Assembly: GCA_002438345.1 (NCBI GenBank)
Contig: DJUJ01000095.1
Location: 42,694-53,468, forward strand
Length of the DNA: 10,775 nucleotides
From: Paenibacillus sp. UBA6285
GTDB taxonomy: Bacteria; Bacillota; Bacilli; Paenibacillales; Paenibacillaceae
Reading direction: 5' to 3'
Position numbers and translations under genes: made by a program. This document shows positions 1 to 8,216 of this stretch, one piece after another. The notes beneath the pieces were generated by a model. The model was not told where the DNA came from. It saw nothing but the letters and a program-made list of their open reading frames with translations, and made no database searches. Position 1 is the stretch's first letter; each line of letters starts with the position of its first letter.

Positions 1-1924
<1,924 letters not shown>

Positions 1925-2737
1925 CTAACCTTTAATACCCGTAGTCGCAATGCCTCCAACGATATAGCGCTGAGCGAAAAAGAAGATTGCCAGCGGCGGG
2001 ATCGAGATCAGAACAGTAATCGCCATAATAGACTGCATATCCACACCGTACATCCCTTTGAACTGTGAGAGCCCCAGGGTCAATGTGTATTTCGCCTGGT
2101 CGTTAAGGAAAATGAGCGGCCCGAGATAATCGTTCCAACATCCCATGACCTGGAACACAGCGACCAGGATTAGCGAAGGCCCCATCAGCGGGACAATAAT
2201 CCTCGTCAATACGGTTAGCTTATTGGCTCCGTCGATTGTAGCTGCTTCGTCCAGCTCACGCGGGATGGTGAGAATGAACTGCCGCAGCAGGAAAATGAAA
2301 TAGGCGGACCCGAAGAAAGACGGTACAATAAGGGATTTGAGCGTATTAATCCATCCCAGAAAGTTGAACAGCATATACTGCGGGATCATAGTGACTTCCC
2401 AGGGAATCATCATCGTTGCGAGCACAACCAGGAACAAAAAGTCCCTGCCCTTGAACTGAAATCTGGCGAATCCATAGGCAACGAGCGTGCATGAAATCAG
2501 TTGACCGAACGTCGACAGGATGGTAATAATCAGTGTGTTTTTCAGAAACATATTGAAGGGTTGAATGTTCCATGCCTCTGCAAAATTGCTGAACTTCCAT
2601 ACAGAAGGAATCCATTTTGGTGGAAAAAGATAAAGCTCGGACTGTGACTTAAGTGCAGTCGTAACCGCCCAGAACAGCGGGGCTATGAACAACAGTGAAA
2701 AAAAGAGCAGCAGCACGTATACGAGTATTTTCTTCAC
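1925..2737 (-). CDS. CUT1 sugar ABC transporter permease, MalG-type
   Basis: One of the two membrane subunits of a carbohydrate importer in the cytoplasmic membrane. It is 270 residues, the usual length for the MalG half. About six membrane segments can be seen (near 5-26, 68-91, 101-123, 133-155, 187-207 and 236-257). The cytoplasmic EAA loop, EAATIDGANKLTVLTRIIVP at 164-183, is the docking site for the ATPase and is close to the family consensus. The start is a GTG at 2737, chosen because AAGGAAGGAG lies nine bases upstream and because it overlaps the stop of the upstream permease as GTGA (4 bases), which suggests translational coupling. Its stop is followed by the gap leading to the GH2 gene. 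The family assignment is firm; the transported sugar is unknown. Resembles LplC/YtcP-type permeases found in Paenibacillus. Confidence 0.94.
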   Translation of the reverse strand: MKKILVYVLLLFFSLLFIAPLFWAVTTALKSQSELYLFPPKWIPSVWKFSNFAEAWNIQPFNMFLKNTLIITILSTFGQLISCTLVAYGFARFQFKGRDFLFLVVLATMMIPWEVTMIPQYMLFNFLGWINTLKSLIVPSFFGSAYFIFLLRQFILTIPRELDEAATIDGANKLTVLTRIIVPLMGPSLILVAVFQVMGCWNDYLGPLIFLNDQAKYTLTLGLSQFKGMYGVDMQSIMAITVLISIPPLAIFFFAQRYIVGGIATTGIKG

Positions 2738-3723
2738 AAAGAACGTCTCCTTCCTTGAGCCTTCAGCTTCTCCTGAGGATTCTTCTTCATTTCACCTTCG
2801 TAGAACACCCAGGCTTCCGATGATTTGAACACAATGAAGGTCAAGCTGAGCACGATCAGGAACATGAACCAGGCGTTAGCTGCCGAATACCCCATTTTGA
2901 AATACTTAAACGCATTCTCATACATGTACATGGCATAGAAATAAGTTGCTTTCATTGGACCGCCTCCGGTCAGCAATAAAGCCAGGGTCAGCTGCTGGAA
3001 GGCTGCAATGATGGAAGTAATCAAGTTGAATAAAATCGTCGGCGTGATCATCGGAATCGTCACACTGAAGAATTGTCTGATCTTGCTTGCCCCATCAATG
3101 GAAGCGGATTCATAAAGATCTTTCGGAATCCCTTTGAGACCAGCCAAAAAGATCAGCATCATCGAGCCTTGTCCCCAGAGACTTGCGAACACCATCGCTA
3201 CTAATGACCACTGCTTATCGTTGAGCCAATCAGGGCCCTGAATGCCGATCAGGGACAGGAAGTAATTCAGAATCCCATAATCACCGCTGTATACCCAAGA
3301 CCAGATCATAGCCAGAGCGACGCCTGATATAACGGAGGGAATATAAAAGGCGGTTCGGAATATGGCACTGCCCCGTGTCTTCTGATTCAGGAGAATCGCA
3401 AGCCCAAGCGCCACAATGATGTTCAATGGAACGAACAGAGCCGCAAATTTGAGGGTGACCCCGAGTGAGGTCCAGAACAACGGGTCATCCGTAAACATAT
3501 CCGCATAATTGCCAAACCCGATAAAGCGTACTTCGCCGACAATCGGCCAATCGAAAAAAGAGATGATAAGGGAAAATAACAATGGCCCCAAGGTGAACAC
3601 GAGGAATCCGAAGATCCAGGGAAAAATGAAGAGGTAGGGAACAACCCCACCCCATCTACGTTTTCGTGTAGGCTTGAGCTGGGCTATAGGTTCCCCTGCT
3701 TGATGCAGAAAGGTCTGAGCCAT
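2734..3723 (-). CDS. CUT1 sugar ABC transporter permease, MalF-type
   Basis: Partner membrane subunit of the importer. It has 329 residues, with a positively charged cytoplasmic N-terminus (KPTRKRR at 17-23) and about six membrane segments (near 29-56, 90-112, 124-144, 173-195, 225-250 and 284-300). The EAA loop, YESASIDGASKIRQFFSVTIP at 204-224, carries the DGA core. GGGP at 253-256 is also a familiar MalF-type feature. The ATG at 3723 follows AAGAAGG seven bases away. It begins 26 bases after the binding-protein stop and overlaps the next permease by four bases, so the three are almost certainly co-transcribed. The C-terminal tail after the last membrane segment (about 302-329) is charged and carries no recognisable domain. 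Family certain; substrate unknown. Confidence 0.94.
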   Translation of the reverse strand: MAQTFLHQAGEPIAQLKPTRKRRWGGVVPYLFIFPWIFGFLVFTLGPLLFSLIISFFDWPIVGEVRFIGFGNYADMFTDDPLFWTSLGVTLKFAALFVPLNIIVALGLAILLNQKTRGSAIFRTAFYIPSVISGVALAMIWSWVYSGDYGILNYFLSLIGIQGPDWLNDKQWSLVAMVFASLWGQGSMMLIFLAGLKGIPKDLYESASIDGASKIRQFFSVTIPMITPTILFNLITSIIAAFQQLTLALLLTGGGPMKATYFYAMYMYENAFKYFKMGYSAANAWFMFLIVLSLTFIVFKSSEAWVFYEGEMKKNPQEKLKAQGRRRSL

Positions 3724-3749
3724 CTCTTAACCTTCTTTCTGTAAATGTG

Positions 3750-5015
3750 TTATTTCAAATAACGTTCACTTTCTTTAACAGCCTGATTCAGCACTTCCTG
3801 GGCATTTTCGCCGTGCATAACCGCTTCCACCGCCGCAGAGAGCTGACGGTTCACTTCATTCCATTTCGGATTGAGCAGGAATGCCGGTGTGTTGCTGGAA
3901 CGCTCCAGCATCGTGTAATAAGGTTTATAGAGCGGGTCCTGATCTTTCTTCAGCTCATTAACGACACTGACCCGTACAGGCAAATCCGCCACACGCATCT
4001 TGATAGAATCATTAGACACATAGAATTTCACGAATTCCCAGGCCAGATCTTTCTGCTTCGAATCCTTGGCGATGGACAAAGCGGACTCCGCAAGCACCCC
4101 TTTGACCGGTTTGCCAGGGAAGGCCGGGATTTCGACCGTACCTACATTTATGCCTGCCTTCTTGAACGATTCCAGCGGCCAGATACCGCTCTCCCACATG
4201 GCGATTTTACCTGCTTTAAAAATATCATCTCCGCTCTGCTGGCCTTTGCCTCCGGTCAGCACAGCCGAACCGTTCTTAACCATGTCGCCGAGCATCTGGA
4301 TGGACTCAGCTGTCTCTTTGCTGTTCATAAATCCTTCAATCGTTTTGCCGTCATCAGAGATGAATGAGCTTCCGTTGCTCCATACGAAGCTCTGTAGGTC
4401 ATACGTATCGTTCTCTGCGCGAACCCCGAACCCGTACTGCTTCTTCGACTTATCGCTGAGCTTGGCCGCGATGTCCTGGAACTCCTTCCATGTCCATCCA
4501 TCCTTCGGGTAAGGTATCTTTGCCTCATCGAACAACTTCTTGTTGTAGTAGACCACGCGTGTGGTGAACCCTGCCGGAATGCCATAAAGCTTGCCGTCAA
4601 TTTTTCCATAATTGAACAATCCCGGATAGAAATCTTCAATGTTCAAGTCTTTATCTTTGCTTGAATAGCTGTCCAGCGGTTCCAGAGATTGATGATAGGT
4701 TGGAAAATCCCACATATACATCACATCAGGCGGATTGGTCGCCCCGAATCCGGCGGCAAGCTTCTGATCAAAACCATCTGCATAAGCCTCTACCTGAACC
4801 TTCGTGCCCGGATGGGCTGCTTCGAATTTCTTGGCGATGTCTTGCTCAATCTTGAGCGTGTCTCCGGTATCCCATGTCGCAAAGCGAAGCGTCTTCGTCT
4901 CCCCTGAGCCCGCAGCGCCTGTGGATGATGAGCTCTCACTGTTCCCCCCGCAAGCCGTGACCATAGTTGCCATTAACGTTGTAGCAAGTACAATAAGAGA
5001 AATTTTCTTTTTCAC
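3750..5015 (-). CDS. Sugar-binding lipoprotein, CUT1 family 1 solute-binding protein
   Basis: Extracellular receptor that captures a sugar or oligosaccharide and delivers it to the two permeases encoded downstream. The 421-residue protein starts with a lipoprotein signal peptide: KKK, a hydrophobic core, then lipobox VTAC with the lipidated Cys at 22. A Ser/Gly-rich linker (about 23-39) follows, tethering the domain to the membrane. The mature part has family 1 features: LRFATWD at 43-49, an aromatic-rich stretch YNKKLFDEAKIPYPKDGWTW at 157-176, and GKIAMWESGIWP at 269-280. The start is a GTG at 5015 with GGGGAGG eight bases upstream. It is first in a tight cluster with both permeases and sits just after the two-component genes, separated by a control region with a long inverted repeat. 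Length and layout are normal. Ligand cannot be read from sequence; an oligosaccharide with beta-galactosyl residues is inferred from the GH2 neighbour. Confidence 0.95.
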   Translation of the reverse strand: MKKKISLIVLATTLMATMVTACGGNSESSSSTGAAGSGETKTLRFATWDTGDTLKIEQDIAKKFEAAHPGTKVQVEAYADGFDQKLAAGFGATNPPDVMYMWDFPTYHQSLEPLDSYSSKDKDLNIEDFYPGLFNYGKIDGKLYGIPAGFTTRVVYYNKKLFDEAKIPYPKDGWTWKEFQDIAAKLSDKSKKQYGFGVRAENDTYDLQSFVWSNGSSFISDDGKTIEGFMNSKETAESIQMLGDMVKNGSAVLTGGKGQQSGDDIFKAGKIAMWESGIWPLESFKKAGINVGTVEIPAFPGKPVKGVLAESALSIAKDSKQKDLAWEFVKFYVSNDSIKMRVADLPVRVSVVNELKKDQDPLYKPYYTMLERSSNTPAFLLNPKWNEVNRQLSAAVEAVMHGENAQEVLNQAVKESERYLK

Positions 5016-5040
5016 TGTGGCAGCCTCCCCTTTGAATGAG

Positions 5041-5070
5041 GTTATAATAATTGAACCGCTTTCATCTTAA
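5041..5070 (-). promoter_or_regulatory. Candidate promoter of the binding-protein gene
   Basis: On the minus strand TTAAGA (5070-5065) and TATAAC (5046-5041) are separated by 18 bases. The -35 matches the sigma-A consensus at four of six positions and the -10 at five of six. Transcription would begin near 5034, leaving a very short leader before the GGGGAGG at 5030-5024. The right arm of the perfect inverted repeat fills the spacer, so a protein bound there would control this promoter. Assignment is by eye. Confidence 0.4.
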
Positions 5071-5090
5071 CTTTTATGAAAGCGGTTCAA
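5051..5090 (-). repeat. Perfect 15-bp inverted repeat, putative operator or attenuator hairpin
   Basis: TTGAACCGCTTTCAT (5051-5065) and ATGAAAGCGGTTCAA (5076-5090) are exact reverse complements around a 10-base centre. Each arm is itself a near palindrome (TGAA, five bases, TTCA) and resembles the LacI/CcpA-type cre consensus TGWAANCGNTNWCA, with two mismatches or one missing base. Transcripts from the response regulator would fold this into a 15-bp stem followed by UUAUUAU, a poor U-tract. It could therefore slow or partly terminate read-through, but an operator role overlapping the candidate promoter fits better. The repeat is certain; the function is inferred. Confidence 0.7.
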
Positions 5091-5102
5091 AACCGATATC
5101 TA

Positions 5103-5129
5103 TTCGAATGTTTGTGTACTTTTGTTCGA
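5103..5129 (-). promoter_or_regulatory. Possible response-regulator half-sites, direct TTCGA repeat
   Basis: The plus strand has TTCGA at 5103-5107 and again at 5125-5129, 22 bases apart, which is about two helical turns and would put both on the same DNA face. They lie upstream of the candidate -35 of the binding-protein gene, where an AraC-type activator would be expected to bind. The motif is short and its assignment to the adjacent regulator is a guess. Confidence 0.2.
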
Positions 5130-5130
5130 T

Positions 5131-6351
5131 TTATAGGCCGGGGTGTCCATCTGTTCGGGTCACGGCGTCTTTTTGTTGTATGCGGTAATGACTAGGAGTC
5201 TGACCCGTACAGCGCTTGAACCATTTACTGAAATATTTACTGTCCCCGAGCCCTGTCCGCTCCGCAATGTCCTGCATCGTCAACTGCGTATCCTGCAGCA
5301 ATGCCTTGGCCAGTTTAAGCTTCCGTTTATATTGGAAAGCCACAAAGCTGTCGCCCACCGTCTTCTTAAACAGGATCGAGAAATGGCTTCGACTGAGCCC
5401 CACCTGGCCCGCCAAATCGCTAACCGACCAGTCCGCCCCAGGATTCTCGTGCAGAAGCTTCACGGCCTTCCAGATCGGTTCAGGCCAGTCCTGAGACGAA
5501 ATACCATGCAGCTTCTCAACTTCCGCTTCTTTTTGAAGCGCCATGAAGGCCTTGCTTAGATCTTCAGCATTGCGCAGCGGTCCTCTCGTGGCCCACTTCA
5601 GCTTCTCGGTTTGGCTTTTCATCTGAACAAGCAGGCTTCCCGCAGTCTCCAGCTCGTCACCAGGTACAATCCAGTAGCAAAGGTCCTCACCGTAAGGGAT
5701 GATAACAGATGCGCTGTGGGGCATCCGGCTATTCTCATCCCCTTTAACCTTGGCAAGATCCAGATAGGTACGACCGCATCCGCAGGTCTTGACCAGATAA
5801 ATGTACAAGGGTTCCCTGTTCGGCGGCAGCTTCTCCCCAATAAGCTTATCCATTTCGTCAACAAATTTGCTGCTGTGTCCACTAAGCCAGGCAAACAAGA
5901 GAGAGCCCAGCCGTTCTCCATAGATTTCGCTTGTTTCAGCATCCGCTACGGGAGCAGGGGATGTCAGCTCCCTCTGGAATATCTCCAGCATTCCTTCGAG
6001 TTCTTCATCTTCAAAGGCCGTCTTAAGCAGATATCCTGAAGCGCCAAGCTTGATTCCCTGCTGGGCGAATTCGAAGTCACGGTGACAGCTCAGCAGAATA
6101 ATCCGGGTGTCCTTATCGACTTCTTTAACTTTGCGTAACAGCTCAATCCCATTCATCTCTGGCATGACGATATCGGTAATCACTATTTGGGGTAGATGAA
6201 TCTGATAGGCCTCCCAGGCTTTAAGGCCGTTCGGCGCATCCGCCACCACTTCCATCCCATACTTATGCCAAGGTATTGTGGAGCGAAGCCCTTTGCGCAC
6301 GATACTCTCATCATCTGCAATTAACACTTTAATGATCTTGGTTGTCTCCAT
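5131..6351 (-). CDS. YesN-like response regulator with AraC-type DNA-binding domain
   Basis: Cytoplasmic transcription factor, phosphorylated by the kinase encoded just upstream and expected to activate the importer genes. The 406-residue protein has an N-terminal receiver domain (about 5-125) with the acidic pair D13/D14, phospho-acceptor D60 in VITDIVMPEMNG, S88 and K110 in GYLLK. A divergent middle region (about 130-285) follows; it contains CGC at 190-192 and has no domain I can name. The C-terminal AraC double helix-turn-helix spans about 292-390, including VSDLAGQVGLSRSHFSILFK and the conserved second part DIAERTGLGDSKYFSKWFKR ending TGQTPSHYR. The ATG at 6351 has AAGGAGG nine bases upstream and lies inside the end of the kinase gene (23-base overlap), so the pair is translationally coupled. 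Length is shorter than many YesN proteins (about 500 or more) because the middle region is compact. Family firm; target genes inferred from position. Confidence 0.95.
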   Translation of the reverse strand: METTKIIKVLIADDESIVRKGLRSTIPWHKYGMEVVADAPNGLKAWEAYQIHLPQIVITDIVMPEMNGIELLRKVKEVDKDTRIILLSCHRDFEFAQQGIKLGASGYLLKTAFEDEELEGMLEIFQRELTSPAPVADAETSEIYGERLGSLLFAWLSGHSSKFVDEMDKLIGEKLPPNREPLYIYLVKTCGCGRTYLDLAKVKGDENSRMPHSASVIIPYGEDLCYWIVPGDELETAGSLLVQMKSQTEKLKWATRGPLRNAEDLSKAFMALQKEAEVEKLHGISSQDWPEPIWKAVKLLHENPGADWSVSDLAGQVGLSRSHFSILFKKTVGDSFVAFQYKRKLKLAKALLQDTQLTMQDIAERTGLGDSKYFSKWFKRCTGQTPSHYRIQQKDAVTRTDGHPGL

Positions 6352-8077
6352 ACGGACTCTCCTCCTTCTTGGGCCACCGAATTACGATAGTGGTGCCTTC
6401 ACCTTTCGTGGATTGAACCGTCAAGCCATACTGCTGTCCGAAATGCAGCTTGAACTTCTGGTTGGCGTTCTGTACGCCGAGCCCTCCGCGTCCCTGCGGT
6501 TTACCTTCCGGCTTTACAAGCATAAGCGTCCTCAGCTTCTCTTCCGTTATCCCTGCACCGTCATCAGACAATGTTAGCAACAGATGCTCACCTTCCTCCC
6601 TCACATTTAACGAAATGTTCCCCTTCCCGTCTTCAAATCCATGAAAAAAGATGTTCTCAAAGAGCGGCTGAAGGGTCATTCGGGGAATCAGATACGGCTT
6701 TAGCTCTTCGCTGCAGGTCTGTTCATAGCTGAACGCGGATCCATAACGAATCTCCTGGATTTTCAGAAAATGCTCAATCATGCGGAGTTCACGGCCTAGA
6801 GTGATCAACTCCTGGGAGATATCCAGATTACCTTCAAGTACCATCGTCAGATGAGAGAGCATCTGGCGGATATCCTCCGCCCCTTGGAGCCTTGCCTTCC
6901 ACTGGATGGAATTCAGCGTATTGAAGAGCAGGTGTGGATTAATTTGGTAGTGAAATGCCTTGAGCTCGGCCTCCTTCTTCAGCCGCTCACTCTGCTCCAC
7001 TTCCTGGACAAGGGATTGAATCCCCCCCACCATGCGGTTGAAGCTGGTATCCAGGCTTCCGAGTTCATCTTTGCCTTCCACCAGGGTCCTCGTATGTAGC
7101 TTGCCAAAGCTGACCTTCTGCATCGAGTCTTTAAGCCTGCGGATTCGAGCTGTGAATTTCGATGAGAATATATAAGCTAGCCCAAAGGCAAGCAGACAAG
7201 AAACAATGGCTACAAGTACTGTGTTGGAGCGGATAAGGCTCGAGGAAAAATAGAAGTCTTTGGACGGCAGTCTCGCTTCAATCTTCCATCCGTTGGCTGC
7301 CAGTGTCCTGTTCCACACCACGTCACTCTCGTTTGGGGTGAACGGTGCTTCTGACTGGTAAATAGGCCGCCCTTTAGAATCAGTTATCGTCAAATGCGCT
7401 TTGATATCCTCCTCAAACATATGGAACATATGTAGAAGAACCTGCGCATTCTCTTCAATTAAGATAGTGCTTCCATGCTGGGTTCCAGCCGGATTATTAA
7501 TCCGTACGGCGAGCCCCAGTATAGGTTCCTCGGTAACCGAATCTCCCATGCCATGACTCATAGGATAGAAGCCCAGCCAATAGGGACCTTTGGATGAACG
7601 GGTAATGGACCGCCATGCTGGAATATCGCTAAGCTTACTGACATCCAGATTATTCTCCCCATAGTAATAACCAGAGCGGGTAATCAGATAAATACCTCTC
7701 GTCAGATCCGTCTTAAGGGATTTAAGCAGCGCCTCGAAGTCATCTTTATCCATAATCTCCTGATACGTGGTCGGAACGTGGTCGCCTAGTCCCCCCCGCG
7801 CAGGATCAAGAAGATAAGAATAGATCGTTCCTGTCGTCTGATTCATCCGGTTCAAGGCGGAACTGATCTGCTGATCAAGTTGTGCCACGGTGTTCTCCCC
7901 GTATTTCCCGAATTGGGAGTTGATGACTATGGCTGATTGATAATAGTTCAAGGCTCCCAGTGACAACAGCGGAATAATCGCGACAATGAGAAAGCAAAAG
8001 AGCAGCTTAGTCCGGATGCTGAAATAAGAGCGAATAGAGAAGCGATGATATAACTTCTTAAAGAAATGACTCAACAT
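6329..8077 (-). CDS. YesM-like membrane sensor histidine kinase
   Basis: Senses an extracellular cue and phosphorylates the adjacent regulator. The 582-residue protein has membrane segments near 25-46 and 285-305 that flank an extracellular domain of about 240 residues, probably a Cache-type sensor (inferred from length and class). Next come a HAMP linker (about 304-357, with DELGSLDTSFNRMV) and the His_kinase domain with QINPHLLFNTLNSI, where H382 is the expected phospho-acceptor. The ATP-binding domain has an N-box (QPLFENIFFHG, N475), DDGAGI at 505-510 and a glycine box GGLGVQN at 531-537. All key residues are present. The start at 8077 is the first in-frame ATG after a TGA three codons upstream; the ribosome binding site (GGGGATGAG) is weak. 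It overlaps the regulator gene by 23 bases. The gene carries two runs of seven G, with the frame intact across both. Ligand unknown. Confidence 0.94.
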   Translation of the reverse strand: MLSHFFKKLYHRFSIRSYFSIRTKLLFCFLIVAIIPLLSLGALNYYQSAIVINSQFGKYGENTVAQLDQQISSALNRMNQTTGTIYSYLLDPARGGLGDHVPTTYQEIMDKDDFEALLKSLKTDLTRGIYLITRSGYYYGENNLDVSKLSDIPAWRSITRSSKGPYWLGFYPMSHGMGDSVTEEPILGLAVRINNPAGTQHGSTILIEENAQVLLHMFHMFEEDIKAHLTITDSKGRPIYQSEAPFTPNESDVVWNRTLAANGWKIEARLPSKDFYFSSSLIRSNTVLVAIVSCLLAFGLAYIFSSKFTARIRRLKDSMQKVSFGKLHTRTLVEGKDELGSLDTSFNRMVGGIQSLVQEVEQSERLKKEAELKAFHYQINPHLLFNTLNSIQWKARLQGAEDIRQMLSHLTMVLEGNLDISQELITLGRELRMIEHFLKIQEIRYGSAFSYEQTCSEELKPYLIPRMTLQPLFENIFFHGFEDGKGNISLNVREEGEHLLLTLSDDGAGITEEKLRTLMLVKPEGKPQGRGGLGVQNANQKFKLHFGQQYGLTVQSTKGEGTTIVIRWPKKEESPYGDNQDH

Positions 8078-8093
8078 AACTTCTCATCCCCGC

Positions 8094-8114
8094 TTTATAT
8101 ATTGCATTTTTATA
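8094..8114 (-). promoter_or_regulatory. Possible promoter region of the kinase-regulator genes
   Basis: The gap between the kinase start and the upstream terminator is AT-rich and contains two TATAAA -10-like hexamers on the minus strand (8114-8109 and 8099-8094). The first would leave a leader of about 25 bases and is the better placed. Neither has a good -35 at 16-18 bases, as expected for a weak or activated promoter. A promoter here is expected because the preceding gene ends in a terminator; the exact position is uncertain. Confidence 0.35.
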
Positions 8115-8155
8115 CTTGAAGTGTAGCATGGACTGGCACACTCGGGAATATCTCG

Positions 8156-8206
8156 AAAAATGGGAAAGCACTTCCCCTCACGCCGGTCTTGACCAGGAGG
8201 AAGTGC
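8156..8206 (-). terminator. Intrinsic terminator after the GH63-like gene
   Basis: Minus-strand RNA would pair GCACUUCC (8206-8199) with GGAAGUGC (8175-8168), with an inner GGUC/GACC pairing, then run into UUUCCCAUUUUU. It begins about ten bases after the stop of the GH63-like gene. It should separate that gene from the kinase operon. The U-tract is interrupted by CCCA, so some read-through is possible. Confidence 0.75.
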
Positions 8207-8216
8207 CCGTATGTTT

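Noticed and set aside
3747..4367. Long plus-strand frame of 206 codons opposite the binding-protein gene
   Set aside because: It is antisense to a clear lipoprotein gene, has no ribosome binding site, and its translation shows no recognisable features.
8050..8086. Short upstream frame (nine codons) overlapping the kinase start
   Set aside because: Its ATG lies directly against the GGGG that would serve as its own ribosome binding site, so initiation there is unlikely; probably chance.
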